Below are positions 33,701 to 40,843 of a DNA stretch of 64,000 bases, in pieces (within the stretch, counting starts at the first letter, position 1; the number at the start of each line of letters is the position of its first letter). The stretch lies in NCBI GenBank assembly GCA_934456435.1, contig CAKSHH010000003.1, positions 121,834-185,833 on the forward strand, written 5' to 3'. The notes under the pieces are model-generated. The model had not been told where the DNA came from, did not search any database, and was given only the letters and a program-made list of their open reading frames with translations. This DNA is from an uncultured Eubacteriales bacterium. Lineage in GTDB: Bacteria > Bacillota > Clostridia > Oscillospirales > Acutalibacteraceae. A program made the translations under genes and the position numbers.

Positions 33701-34917
33701 GAATCAATATCGCCTGAGCCCGTAACATCATCGGAAACTGAGAAATTTCTGCCGCTGACAGCGCTTGACCAATAGCAGTCAGTCAGCATCTGTGAGCTTG
33801 CACCTGAGCCGACAAGTCCGTTTCCGCCTGCTGCGCAGCGAAGTGCAACAAGTGCATAATCATTAACAAATGCCGCACCGTTGGAAGCCGAACCGGCAAT
33901 TCCGCCGACAATATCTGTTGCTTTGGTTCCCGTAACGTTGCCCGAAGCAAAGCTGTTGGAAACCGTGCCGGAGGTTGTACCGACAATTCCGCCGTATACA
34001 GTCTTTCCGGAAAGTGATGAATCAATAAATGCGCCGACGTTTATTGCGGAAACCTTAGTAATTTTTCCGCTGTTGTGTCCGACAACTCCGCCGACGGTTC
34101 CGCATCCGCTGAGCGTGTGTGAGGATTTCGTTGCTCCGCCCGCGTTGGACTGGGTTCCGAGAACCTTAACACCCGTAACAGTTCCGCTGTTTACCGCAAC
34201 TGCCATACCTGCATTTGCGGCATTTCTCATAGTGAGAACGGAATATGTAATCTCACAGGACGATATCGTGCCGTCATTCTCACAGGCAAGAACTGCACAG
34301 TTTTTAGCATCTGTTTCCACGTTTAAAACCGATTTGTCAACCGTGAGATTCTTAATTGTCGATCTGCTGTTCACATATCCGAAGATTGCGAAGTTTTCGC
34401 CCTTAGTAAATGTGACGTTCAGACCCTTTATCTTATGTCCGTTGCCGTCAAGAACAAAATAAACCTTCTTTGAAGATGCGCCGAGCGACTTGCTTGCTGA
34501 AACAAGAGAACCCGAATAAACTCGGTTGGAAGCAAAATCTTCCGCAGTTATCTCGGAAAGGTCGATATCATTTGCAAGTACAAAATGTTTGTCGGCACTC
34601 GTTGTAAGATTTATCTTATCCTGCATCGCAAGGAAATCTGCGGCATTTTCAATCCTGTACGGATCCGATGCCGTACCGGTTCCTTTAGTTTCGCTGACGA
34701 GCTTTCCGCCCTCGGTTGTTACCGATGTGGTTGTAATCACTCCGCCCTCCTGGGAAACCGACGTGGAAGAATTAGCTGTGGAGGCAGAGGGTGCAGAGGT
34801 AGAACCGGACACGCCGTTTTCGTTGATTGCAAACGACGACGCAATTCCGGTTGATGACAGCAACATTGCTACGCTGAGCAGCGTTACCGCAACCCTTTCT
34901 AATCTCCTTTTGATCAT
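27739..34917 (-). CDS. Giant secreted beta-helix adhesin-like protein
   Basis: 2392 residues from ATG 34917 (MIKRRLERVAVTLLSVAMLL), preceded by GGAGG. A classical signal peptide ends near SSFA, unlike the AWF proteins around it. About five long modules begin with a phrase like GTGTASDPYRIENAADFLAM (near residues 80, 505, 850, 1455 and 1915) followed by a LANDIDL strand. Each then carries GLUG-like repeats with a G-G-V-V/I-G core (TVGGVVGHNSG, VGGIAGSA). These form right-handed beta-helices. No LPxTG is seen; the C-terminus is a small domain ending WSIIGK. Probably a surface adhesin or fibre tip; how it is retained is unknown. Confidence 0.85.
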   Translation of the reverse strand: MIKRRLERVAVTLLSVAMLLSSTGIASSFAINENGVSGSTSAPSASTANSSTSVSQEGGVITTTSVTTEGGKLVSETKGTGTASDPYRIENAADFLAMQDKINLTTSADKHFVLANDIDLSEITAEDFASNRVYSGSLVSASKSLGASSKKVYFVLDGNGHKIKGLNVTFTKGENFAIFGYVNSRSTIKNLTVDKSVLNVETDAKNCAVLACENDGTISSCEITYSVLTMRNAANAGMAVAVNSGTVTGVKVLGTQSNAGGATKSSHTLSGCGTVGGVVGHNSGKITKVSAINVGAFIDSSLSGKTVYGGIVGTTSGTVSNSFASGNVTGTKATDIVGGIAGSASNGAAFVNDYALVALRCAAGGNGLVGSGASSQMLTDCYWSSAVSGRNFSVSDDVTGSGDIDSLGFKVVKVGETKTISASDLSAIWGKANVTVKGNYGKSGNGISLDAGSASARVTGVTANTSNKLEYTAEIELPSSVGAGSVTVSQYFNLPILVVSASTEGDGSESNPLGITNAAEFNLLRYADGIYAKLNKDITFEAAAFAFDGYLNGNGHTVNVKAPVFTELFGTLENVNFVAKANISSAVLGRAIGAKVMDVTVSLADGAKFNASGANSGVMFSTVSGKSVLDGCRVKANVIISGETTNFGALAGAINGKGTKVIDSGAYSNITASAKATNAAIAVGSVTASDVSFTNCYVSGKNNAGKFSFVASITAKDTSFTNIYTSKGAQSGADFANYKFIDKSQFSEWQFDCGDIAFFTGNGGKFVAEIPPVGAMEASSAADYTVSCDSSKLVASLSVQNGKLVLSVSRTAGVVTVKGCAVTVANKKTGLYTSVSISNGLEKDEAGNYVVTTAYDLAYISENIGELNKASFVLNDDVDMSVISSLAPIGGTLVPFGGKFNGNGHTLSNLKINGTSKVGLFASLEDAEISNLVIDSANVDAQGLYAAVLAGQVTGKTVIRNVTVSNSVVLAKEIYAGALVGSVDSGSFAISGVTVINSTVKSNANYVGGVAGRICGDGTANNIKVINTKLSGAEYVGGVVGLADGKTAISDASVEKTSVQGVSEVSGIAAGRGTATLTQISVADSTVSTLANSSAFAAGGIASSFASSITNAEVTETKVVGGVASGVVGKTVADGKLSLKKIKVFASTVTADGANSTAAGVLAVHNVKGSAVISDCSVDAKTKIISASTASGIVGDITGGESAIVINSVKSLAEIEDTASADATASSGLIGKISAAALNNVQVRKAYILGTVSGSKAVGGFIGLIKGIGEFDSASAMISDSVCAAQIKAERTNETVGVAIGSIENGKSVNSDNIGSIITNTVISTYFGNVPACGKATGIEKSGMTDIDKPNGAAITPSVGTLKSAEETKITLSNLPTVSGFAFDSQTGWVSEAAERIEIVSSTQDTLVLKAMHQADISIVGYYVLASDNDVRVPVHFAMKSDVRTPLKGEGTSESPYLISNAYDLESVAYYDSESKYFVLANDISFEASDFEFGGGFYNVGNGVVTIGSAKSGFRGTFSGSYNGKVHSINGLKLSGNTFGGLFGATDGAVIYDIVLNGAKVSGINYAGVLVGSAKNTVIKNITINGSSVDSTDFGGIAGLVAGRAENTTIQNVKLNNSSVSTTLNATSATVETAGGVAGVFDGTLSDIHASGVSVKSGTVAGGIIGSTAEATVSGVEFNGSVSGKTSGGIIGVLENPVGTSISNCFVGGTVDGENAAAGVIAEVGSNADYLAKAEKALISDTVVTAKATGEISAAVIGKADKNTFADKENIKTDIFSGVYYSSYQNESVFGTQELNSFQNNAFSATDLSNMKCLIGGSEKSYITLDGEKTILAEDGIKLAAGNGTYKSFELCGRSFSLASITSLPKGAVSYNAEDSSLSANGSLSGAKLVFTYDNGLETVIPVSYSSVLAGSGTKSDPYTVGTADEFALMMQNGANENVYYLLTDDIDLGGVASADNFASILDGGYHTVYDFSGEAMFSSLSGTVRNLGIAGFAVSSSKAVALGALAGTLDGATVENCVVIADVAASGKVQDAGIIAGRAVNGAKISDCITSGKVTGSAVLAAGGIVGAAENAQITNTLSTAFVSANGYVGGLIGEAEYTTLKNSVFGNMVKSAKNTSGNVAGMFADNSTAENVLFDSRTALSGNAVATGELNGARALATKELSDYVAGGFSASDGYSVPKTLTGTERSAKFATAVEFASMTVRYLSGMNPGTALNYTDVRTSAEVNSNAVSVDKTNGLVITLMKNKDFGAADNAVRRYAEPAKSNSASVSYTISDTTKTLGDKLVGVMLKSKLGSESNSFSFFTRIGASAKTIGGVSVTDGGIFVDLVLPVGYSFTVKATDAEGNELKTTDAGNDGVLVEAGDSKVVNVAVEIVKSEPEWGLRTIWSIIGK

Positions 34918-34990
34918 AATAAAACCTCCACTGTCTTCCGACCGCATAACTTCCACGATACTACACGATCGGTATAACAAAAATCGTTAT

Positions 34991-37243
34991 TTAAGCATTC
35001 TTTGCCTTTTTATCAGCCTTGAGCTTTTCTTCCTTCGCTTTGGCTCGTTCTCTTGCAAGGCGTTCCTGCTCTTTCGCCTTTTCCCTTGCTTTTTCACGAG
35101 CTATGCGCTCTTTCTCTTTGGCCTTTTCCTTAGCGGCTTTCTCCTGTGCCCTTATTTTTTCACGGGCAAGACGTTCTTTTTCCTTTGCCTTTTCTTTGGC
35201 AATTCGCTGTTTTTCAGCCTCAGCCGCTCTCATTTTTGCTATTCTCTCTTTTTCTTTCGCCTTGGCTTTCTCTTTTGCGGCACGCTCTTTCTCTTTGGCT
35301 TTTTCTTTTGCCAGGCGTTCTTTCTCCTTAGCCTTTTCCTTGGCTATACGGTCTTTCTCCGCCTGTGCCGCCTTAGCCGCCGCTTCTTTTTCTTTTGCCT
35401 TTTCTTTGGCTATGCGCTCTTTTTCAGCTTGAGCTGCTTTTGCCGCGGCTTCTTTTTCTTTCGCCTTTTCTTTAGCTATGCGATCTTTTTCGGCTTGAGC
35501 TGCTTTTGCTGCTGCTTCTTTCTGTTTCGCTTTTTCCTTGGCAAGGCGTTCTTTTTCCTTAGCCTTTTCCTTGGCTATGCGGTCCTTTTCAGCCTGTACA
35601 GCTTTTGCGGCAGCCTCTTTTTGCTTTGCTTTTTCTTTTGCCAAACGCTGCTTCTCGGCTTCCGCCGCTCTCGCTTTTGCTATTGCAGCTTTTTCGCGCT
35701 GTTTTGCCGCCGCGGCCTTTTCCTTGGCTTTCTGAGCTGCAAGCGCCTTTGCCTTGCGCTCTTTTTCTTTTGCCTTAGCCTTTGCAGCCTTTTCTTTTTC
35801 TATCTTTGCAAGTTTTGCAGCCTTTTCTCTTGCTATGCGCATTTCCTCACGCTGCTTTTCCTTCGCAATACGAGCTTCTTCCTGCGCCTTGAGCTTTGCT
35901 GCTCTCTCTTTTTCTTTTCTCGCTTTCTCTTTTGCAAGGGCTTTTTCCTTTGCAATGCGAGCCTTCTCGCGTTCTCTTTCTCTCTTAAGTCTCTGCTTTT
36001 CTTTTTCTTTCGCAATACGCGCTCTTTCTCTTTCGCGGGCAATTCGGCGACGCTCCATTTCCTTTTCGTGAGCAATTTTCGCCTTGATTTTATCCTCAAT
36101 AGCCTTTTTGCGTGCATTCTCGGAATCAAGTGCACGCTGGATAGCCTCTTGAATCTTTTTCTCGCCCTCAATCTTCTTGCGGCTGACTCGTCTGACCTCA
36201 TCGACAAACACGCGCTGAATCTCGACTTCTTCCATATCGTAGTCGAGAACAAGCTCTTCAGCCAATCTCTTGAGAAGTTTCGGCTTCAGCTTACGTTTCT
36301 TCTGCTTGCCGACGGCATCCTCGGAAAGGGTGTTTGCTTTGAGCATCATATAGTTCATAGCTGCCATACGGTTGAGCTCATTCATATATTCGGCGCTGAC
36401 CATATCGTTGGACTCTTTGACTGTGATCTCATAGCCCAATTCATCATAGGACTGAATAAACTGCCAAAGCTTCAGGCAAGCGCGGAAATTCGGGTTTTTC
36501 TGAATAGCGTTTGTTCTCATGATCGGAGGTCTGACCGGAACACAGTTTCTTAGCTCTTTCATGAATGAAGAAGCCGCATATTCATTGATAATTCTTTTAA
36601 TTCTTTCGATTCGCTGGAATGCTGTGGCATTCTCGCCCTCCGGACCTGCTTCTCCGCCGACATCGCTTCCGGCAGACTGTGCAGAAACCTCCAGCTTATA
36701 CTGAACCTTCTCGCGTCCGCGGGTGAAATCGCTTTCCATTTTGAGTGACGCCATATTGTCGTCATCGGAAATATTGAAAAGAACGTTATATCTTACATCA
36801 ATAAACCTTACAAGGTTCTGCATAAGTGTGAAAACAAATCTGTTTTCATAAACCTCATAGCTCTCCTCACGGAAAACATTGAGAATCTGGTTAGGGGTAA
36901 CATCATCACCCTCAACCTTTGCAATCATATTTGTGTGCTGGGCAAGGTGTCTGATCGATTCATTGGTAATCTTCCTTGCGCGCTCGATCGGAACAATCTC
37001 CTCTTCCTGCACAATAAACTTTCTCGGAACTCGAATAATGTTGTCAAGGGGAATTATACAAGCTTCGATTTCTTCAACCCACTTAAGGTCGATTTTCTTG
37101 TCGAAATATCTGTTAAACAAGGAATAGCTGTTCGTACCGCTCTTGATGGCAGTATCCATTTCATCATAAAACTCATTCTCGGTCGTTGCCGACGCAAGAT
37201 AATCCTTGTATTCAAGATATAATTCAAGGTACGATTTGTTCAT
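34991..37243 (-). CDS. DUF2357 protein with ~400-residue Lys/Glu/Ala helix
   Basis: 750 residues. Residues 1-350 match the DUF2357 domain found beside McrB-like ATPases: CIIPLDNIIRVPRKFIVQEE, EIVPIERARKITNESIRHLA and ESYEVYENRFVFTLMQNL. I see no PD-(D/E)xK nuclease motif, which many relatives of this group carry. Residues about 355-745 are an almost uninterrupted run of AKEKAKEKERLAKEKAKQKE-type repeats, a long charged single helix or coiled coil, perhaps 55-60 nm if straight (0.15 nm per residue). It follows the McrB-like ATPase gene in the same gene train. Cytoplasmic: no signal or span. Confidence 0.8.
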   Translation of the reverse strand: MNKSYLELYLEYKDYLASATTENEFYDEMDTAIKSGTNSYSLFNRYFDKKIDLKWVEEIEACIIPLDNIIRVPRKFIVQEEEIVPIERARKITNESIRHLAQHTNMIAKVEGDDVTPNQILNVFREESYEVYENRFVFTLMQNLVRFIDVRYNVLFNISDDDNMASLKMESDFTRGREKVQYKLEVSAQSAGSDVGGEAGPEGENATAFQRIERIKRIINEYAASSFMKELRNCVPVRPPIMRTNAIQKNPNFRACLKLWQFIQSYDELGYEITVKESNDMVSAEYMNELNRMAAMNYMMLKANTLSEDAVGKQKKRKLKPKLLKRLAEELVLDYDMEEVEIQRVFVDEVRRVSRKKIEGEKKIQEAIQRALDSENARKKAIEDKIKAKIAHEKEMERRRIARERERARIAKEKEKQRLKREREREKARIAKEKALAKEKARKEKERAAKLKAQEEARIAKEKQREEMRIAREKAAKLAKIEKEKAAKAKAKEKERKAKALAAQKAKEKAAAAKQREKAAIAKARAAEAEKQRLAKEKAKQKEAAAKAVQAEKDRIAKEKAKEKERLAKEKAKQKEAAAKAAQAEKDRIAKEKAKEKEAAAKAAQAEKERIAKEKAKEKEAAAKAAQAEKDRIAKEKAKEKERLAKEKAKEKERAAKEKAKAKEKERIAKMRAAEAEKQRIAKEKAKEKERLAREKIRAQEKAAKEKAKEKERIAREKAREKAKEQERLARERAKAKEEKLKADKKAKNA

Positions 37244-37287
37244 GTATTATGTCCCCTTTGACAAAAGTTAAAATCACTGCTTTGGGA

Positions 37288-38841
37288 TTACATAAGTCTC
37301 TTGAGAAGCTGGAGATACTCTTTGCACTCGTTCATGTTTGCCTTGCCGAAGTGCTTGTTGAGATATGTAACAAGTCCGTCAATTTCATCACGAATAAATG
37401 AAAGGTTCAAGCTTTCAAACTTACGGAAAACCTTTTTTGCAAGAACGAAGTCAATACCATCGATCTCTGTTCCGCCGCATCCGACGTAAGCAGGAACAAA
37501 CTCCTTGAGCTGCTTAACGATACGGTTACCGAATGCAAGACGGAAATGCTCGATAACATAGTCGTCCAGCTCTTCGATTTTCTTGAGGTTTTCGTCGGAA
37601 ACTTTATACTTGGTCTGGCACTCAAGGAACATTCCCTCAAGGTGTTTATAGCTGAGGTTGAGCTCTTCTGTGTAAGGCGCCTCAAAGAATTTACCCTTGC
37701 TGTTAAGGTCGATCGGAATAGCACGGTCGTAAACCTTATCCGAAACGGCGAATGTCGAGTCGTCGTTGTTGATTGTACCGATATACCACATATTTTCGGG
37801 AAGCTTGAGCTTACCGTCGATAACATGCTTCGGGTCTGTCGGCCATACGCTCGGAACAAGCGATACAACCCACTCATCTCTTGACGGCATTTCAAGAATT
37901 GAAAGAAGCTCTGCAAAGTAATACTCAACACGAGCGATGTTCATTTCGTCAAGAACCGTGATAAATATTTCCTCTTTAAAGGTAGCCTCATACATTTTCT
38001 TGAGAACTTCAGTCTCATTGAAACGCTTTGTAAATTCGTTGAAGTAACCGAAAATTTCGGTACGGTCACGCCATGACGGCTGAACCGAAGCGATTGTTAC
38101 GGGGTTTCTGAGGAACTTACCCCAAGCATAGGCAAGTGAAGTTTTACCTGTACCGGAAATACCCTGAAGGATGATAAGTCTTGTTGAAGCAAATGCCGAA
38201 AGGAACAAACGGATAATTTTTATCTCATAGAAAAGACCGAGACGAGAGCAAGCAAAGTTACGAAATCTTTCGCAGATTTCGGGAAGAGTGATCTCATTAT
38301 CAAAGTCAGGAGCAACATAATTCTCAAGCTCAAGGTCAACCTGTGTACACTTGTAGAAACGGCTGTAATCATCGGCTGACTTGTCAACCTCGCCGTCTTT
38401 CTTCTCTTCGTTCTCTTCACCGTTTTCATCAAACGGGCTTTCGCCGGGGTTAAGACCGAGCTGAGAAACCTTCATTGCAAGGATACGCTCTTTTTCGGAA
38501 TTGAGCTTGATAACCTCGCGGTTAAGGTTGCCGACTTCCATAAGAAGCTCCTCTTGGTCAACAAGAGTTTTTCTGACTCTGATGTACTTCTTAACAAGTA
38601 CAACAACAAGCACTACTATAGCAGCAAGAACAGCCAGCGTTGCAATCACCGCAACAATTGCAAGGAGCCAGTCAACGATTGTGAACTCGCCCGACCAAGC
38701 CTTAAAGATCTTTATGTACTGCGGAATGTTAAAAATGTTGGCAATGCCGAGTCCTATTCCTTTGAATATGCCCCAGATACCTTTTACGAAAAACTGATTT
38801 AAGAATTCTGCAAGGAATTTTGTTACTGTCATTTCGGTCAC
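37288..38841 (-). CDS. Membrane-anchored McrB-like AAA+ ATPase
   Basis: 517 residues. An N-terminal amphipathic region and one strong span (about residues 57-83, IVDWLLAIVAVIATLAVLAA) are followed by a short coiled coil and acidic linker, then an AAA+ domain. It has Walker A GISGTGKTSLAYAW (about 230), Walker B ITVLDEMNIARVEYYFAELL (about 296) and a sensor-1-like TINNDDST (about 357). The DEMN-A-R-E-YF signature is the McrB/MoxR-like clade. McrB proteins are normally soluble GTPases of restriction systems; here it is membrane-bound and lies among surface-protein genes, so remodelling during envelope assembly is more likely than DNA defence (inference). Confidence 0.85.
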   Translation of the reverse strand: MTEMTVTKFLAEFLNQFFVKGIWGIFKGIGLGIANIFNIPQYIKIFKAWSGEFTIVDWLLAIVAVIATLAVLAAIVVLVVVLVKKYIRVRKTLVDQEELLMEVGNLNREVIKLNSEKERILAMKVSQLGLNPGESPFDENGEENEEKKDGEVDKSADDYSRFYKCTQVDLELENYVAPDFDNEITLPEICERFRNFACSRLGLFYEIKIIRLFLSAFASTRLIILQGISGTGKTSLAYAWGKFLRNPVTIASVQPSWRDRTEIFGYFNEFTKRFNETEVLKKMYEATFKEEIFITVLDEMNIARVEYYFAELLSILEMPSRDEWVVSLVPSVWPTDPKHVIDGKLKLPENMWYIGTINNDDSTFAVSDKVYDRAIPIDLNSKGKFFEAPYTEELNLSYKHLEGMFLECQTKYKVSDENLKKIEELDDYVIEHFRLAFGNRIVKQLKEFVPAYVGCGGTEIDGIDFVLAKKVFRKFESLNLSFIRDEIDGLVTYLNKHFGKANMNECKEYLQLLKRLM

Positions 38842-38881
38842 CCTCTGTTTTTTATTGATTTATACGGTTATGAGATGAATG

Positions 38882-39598
38882 TTATTTTTCTGTTTTATCT
38901 TCTGAATCCTTATTCTGTTCGGCGAGATACTCTTCGATTACGCGGCGTTTTGATTCCTCGTCAAGATTCTCTGCCTTTGCAGTCATAAACATAGCTATCA
39001 GTTTATAAATCTGCCAAATAAAGAACAACGCAAGCGGGATGATAATGCAAATCATAAATCCTGTTCGGCTCTGAAGGAAGCTAAGCGCTGAACCGAAGTT
39101 TGAAATTTTCATTCCCGTGAGCTTATTTCCTTTTTCATCAATGCCGGAATGAACCTGCTTCGCAAGAACTTCATCGGGGAGAACAGTCACGGTATCCTCC
39201 ATGCCGACAGCATCACCCATCGTCACGAAAGCATAGACAGAGCCGTCACCTGCATACTCAATGTCGCTGATTCTATGGGTGTTGTATCCGCGAATCTTTT
39301 TGCCGTTTTCTCCGTCAATAACAGTCGAATAGGTGATAACATCTCCTTTTTTGAGTTCCTTCGGATCCTTTACTTCTTTTGAAATAATCAAATCTCCCGA
39401 ACCGAATCCGGACGGTTCCCCGGAGTTCATGGAATCAGACTGTACTGCGAAAGGAGTATATCCAAGCACATTTCCGATGCCGGCTTCCGAATTTTTAGAT
39501 GTGAAGGTCATAACGGTTATTATTATCGCGATTATTATGATAATAATCAGCAGTATATCCGATATGACGCCCCATATACTCTTACCTTTTTCATTCAT
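38882..39598 (-). CDS. SipW-like type I signal peptidase D
   Basis: 238 residues, the longest of the four. Span about 10-30 (ISDILLIIIIIIAIIITVMT), catalytic TPFAVQSDSMNSGEPSGFGS (Ser in SDSM), KKGDVITYST, RGYNTHRISDIEY (His), VTMGDAVGMEDT and a C-terminal span followed by an acidic tail. Ser/His type. It is next to the SipW-dependent protein 5 and the McrB-like ATPase, while peptidases A-C form a cluster at the other end, so each half of the gene train has its own peptidase. ATG 39598 follows GGGGTGA at some distance. Confidence 0.87.
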   Translation of the reverse strand: MNEKGKSIWGVISDILLIIIIIIAIIITVMTFTSKNSEAGIGNVLGYTPFAVQSDSMNSGEPSGFGSGDLIISKEVKDPKELKKGDVITYSTVIDGENGKKIRGYNTHRISDIEYAGDGSVYAFVTMGDAVGMEDTVTVLPDEVLAKQVHSGIDEKGNKLTGMKISNFGSALSFLQSRTGFMICIIIPLALFFIWQIYKLIAMFMTAKAENLDEESKRRVIEEYLAEQNKDSEDKTEK

Positions 39599-39695
39599 TA
39601 TCAAACATTCACCCCTGTATTTCTTTTGCCTAAAAAGGTCATTTACCGACACAGAAGTCTGTATGGGTAAATCGCTTTTTTAAGCTCCGGTTATG

Positions 39696-39721
39696 GGTGA
39701 CGCCGATAGCGGCGTCACCCT
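39696..39721 (-). other. Intercistronic hairpin after SipW-dependent protein 5 gene
   Basis: Perfect stem GGGTGACGCCG/CGGCGTCACCC, loop 4 nt. No T-run follows, so it is more likely an mRNA-stabilising or partial-attenuation structure that raises expression of the upstream subunit gene than a full terminator. Confidence 0.6.
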
Positions 39722-39776
39722 CCCAAAGTGACGGGTTAATAACGGATTACAAATCCGCACGCTCCGAAAAAGACAA

Positions 39777-40691
39777 TTAGTCTATTTCAAGAACAAGGTT
39801 GAAGTTAAGAGTTGAACCTGCAACATCGTTAGCACAGTCAACATCGTTACCTTCCATCCACATATAAACTCTCATACGAGTGATACCTACAGCAATATCG
39901 ATCTTCGCGTCCGTAGCTCTCGTTACAGGAACTGTAGTCATTGTCCACGAATAGTTTGTATCGGCAACAATATTGTTATATGCATTACTTGTTTTAACAC
40001 CTGTACCGGCTCTTGTTATACCTCTTGTCTGCAGAACTCCGCTTGCACCAGCAGCAGCTGCTGTTGCAGTATGGTTTGCTGCGTCGACTTCATAGATAGT
40101 AGCAGACTTAGGTGTTGCTGCCGAAATATCAGAAGCCTCTGCCTTTTCAGCAACTGTGCCGCAATTTACAAGGGCAATTCTCATTGCTGAAGGAAGCTCG
40201 GCATTTCCTTCGCAGACAACCTTTGAAGAACCGAACTTAACCGTAGTAGCAGACTTAACTTTGACAAAAATATCAAATGCTACAAAACCACTACCGTATT
40301 CATCAGTAGCAAAAATGTCCATGGTACCTGAATCGTTAATGGATCCATCAAACCACTTCGGGAAACCATTACCGATATCGAAAACTGTTGAACTCGGCTT
40401 TACTGTCTCAGGAACATTGTTTGTGTTGCCCGTGTAAGCATTGAAACGCTTTCCGGCAGCCGTTTCATCAATACCCTTAATGTTGTCGACAGTAAGCTTC
40501 GTTGTGAATGCTGAAGTGTTAGCAGAAATCTGAATACCTTCAGGTGAAGTGACGTTCAATTCCATAGACTCGACTTCAACTTTCTTAGCCATTGAGAACC
40601 ATGCGTATGTAGCTGATGTCAAAACGATAGCAGATACAATAAGCATTGCAATGGCAGAAATGAATGCGCGCTTTTTGAATGTCTTTTTCAT
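39777..40691 (-). CDS. SipW-dependent-type secreted protein 5 (possible major subunit)
   Basis: 304 residues. Signal AISAIAMLIV-like stretch ending LTSATYAWFSMAKKVEVESM with the exact ATYAWF element. The mature body is Ala/Thr/Val-rich and beta-predicted; the C-terminal segment YMWMEGNDVDCANDVAGSTL, then NFNLVLEID, is shared with the next protein (MWLEGWDPDCVNDILGGSIK). That shared tail may be a polymerisation or donor strand (inference). Largest of the five AWF proteins, followed by a stable hairpin. Probably the main building block of the surface structure. Confidence 0.82.
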   Translation of the reverse strand: MKKTFKKRAFISAIAMLIVSAIVLTSATYAWFSMAKKVEVESMELNVTSPEGIQISANTSAFTTKLTVDNIKGIDETAAGKRFNAYTGNTNNVPETVKPSSTVFDIGNGFPKWFDGSINDSGTMDIFATDEYGSGFVAFDIFVKVKSATTVKFGSSKVVCEGNAELPSAMRIALVNCGTVAEKAEASDISAATPKSATIYEVDAANHTATAAAAGASGVLQTRGITRAGTGVKTSNAYNNIVADTNYSWTMTTVPVTRATDAKIDIAVGITRMRVYMWMEGNDVDCANDVAGSTLNFNLVLEID

Positions 40692-40720
40692 TTATCTTTA
40701 CCTCCATAAAGATTTCATGC

Positions 40721-40785
40721 TTTGGCGACCGTTAACGCGCCGCCAAACGCACAAGTTTTATCCGAAATGTCCTTAACTTTCGGAA
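40721..40785 (-). other. Leader hairpins before SipW-dependent protein 5 gene
   Basis: Two inverted repeats in the 152-bp gap: TTTGGCG/CGCCAAA (40721-40747) and CCGAAA/TTTCGG (40764-40785). No T-run follows either. They may set the level of the downstream subunit relative to the membrane-bound repeat protein. Confidence 0.5.
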
Positions 40786-40843
40786 CGGTTGATTAAAAAT
40801 TCAATGATTTGATTTGATAGGAATAAACTTCCCGTCACCAAGC

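Noticed and set aside
35019..36553. Long Phe/Ser/Leu-rich open frames on the plus strand opposite the DUF2357 gene
   Set aside because: They are mirror images of the Lys/Glu/Ala codon repeats and lack SDs.
34991..38841. Anti-phage McrBC-type defence system
   Set aside because: The ATPase is membrane-anchored, no nuclease motif is seen in the partner and the genes lie within a secretion/surface operon. Not fully excluded.
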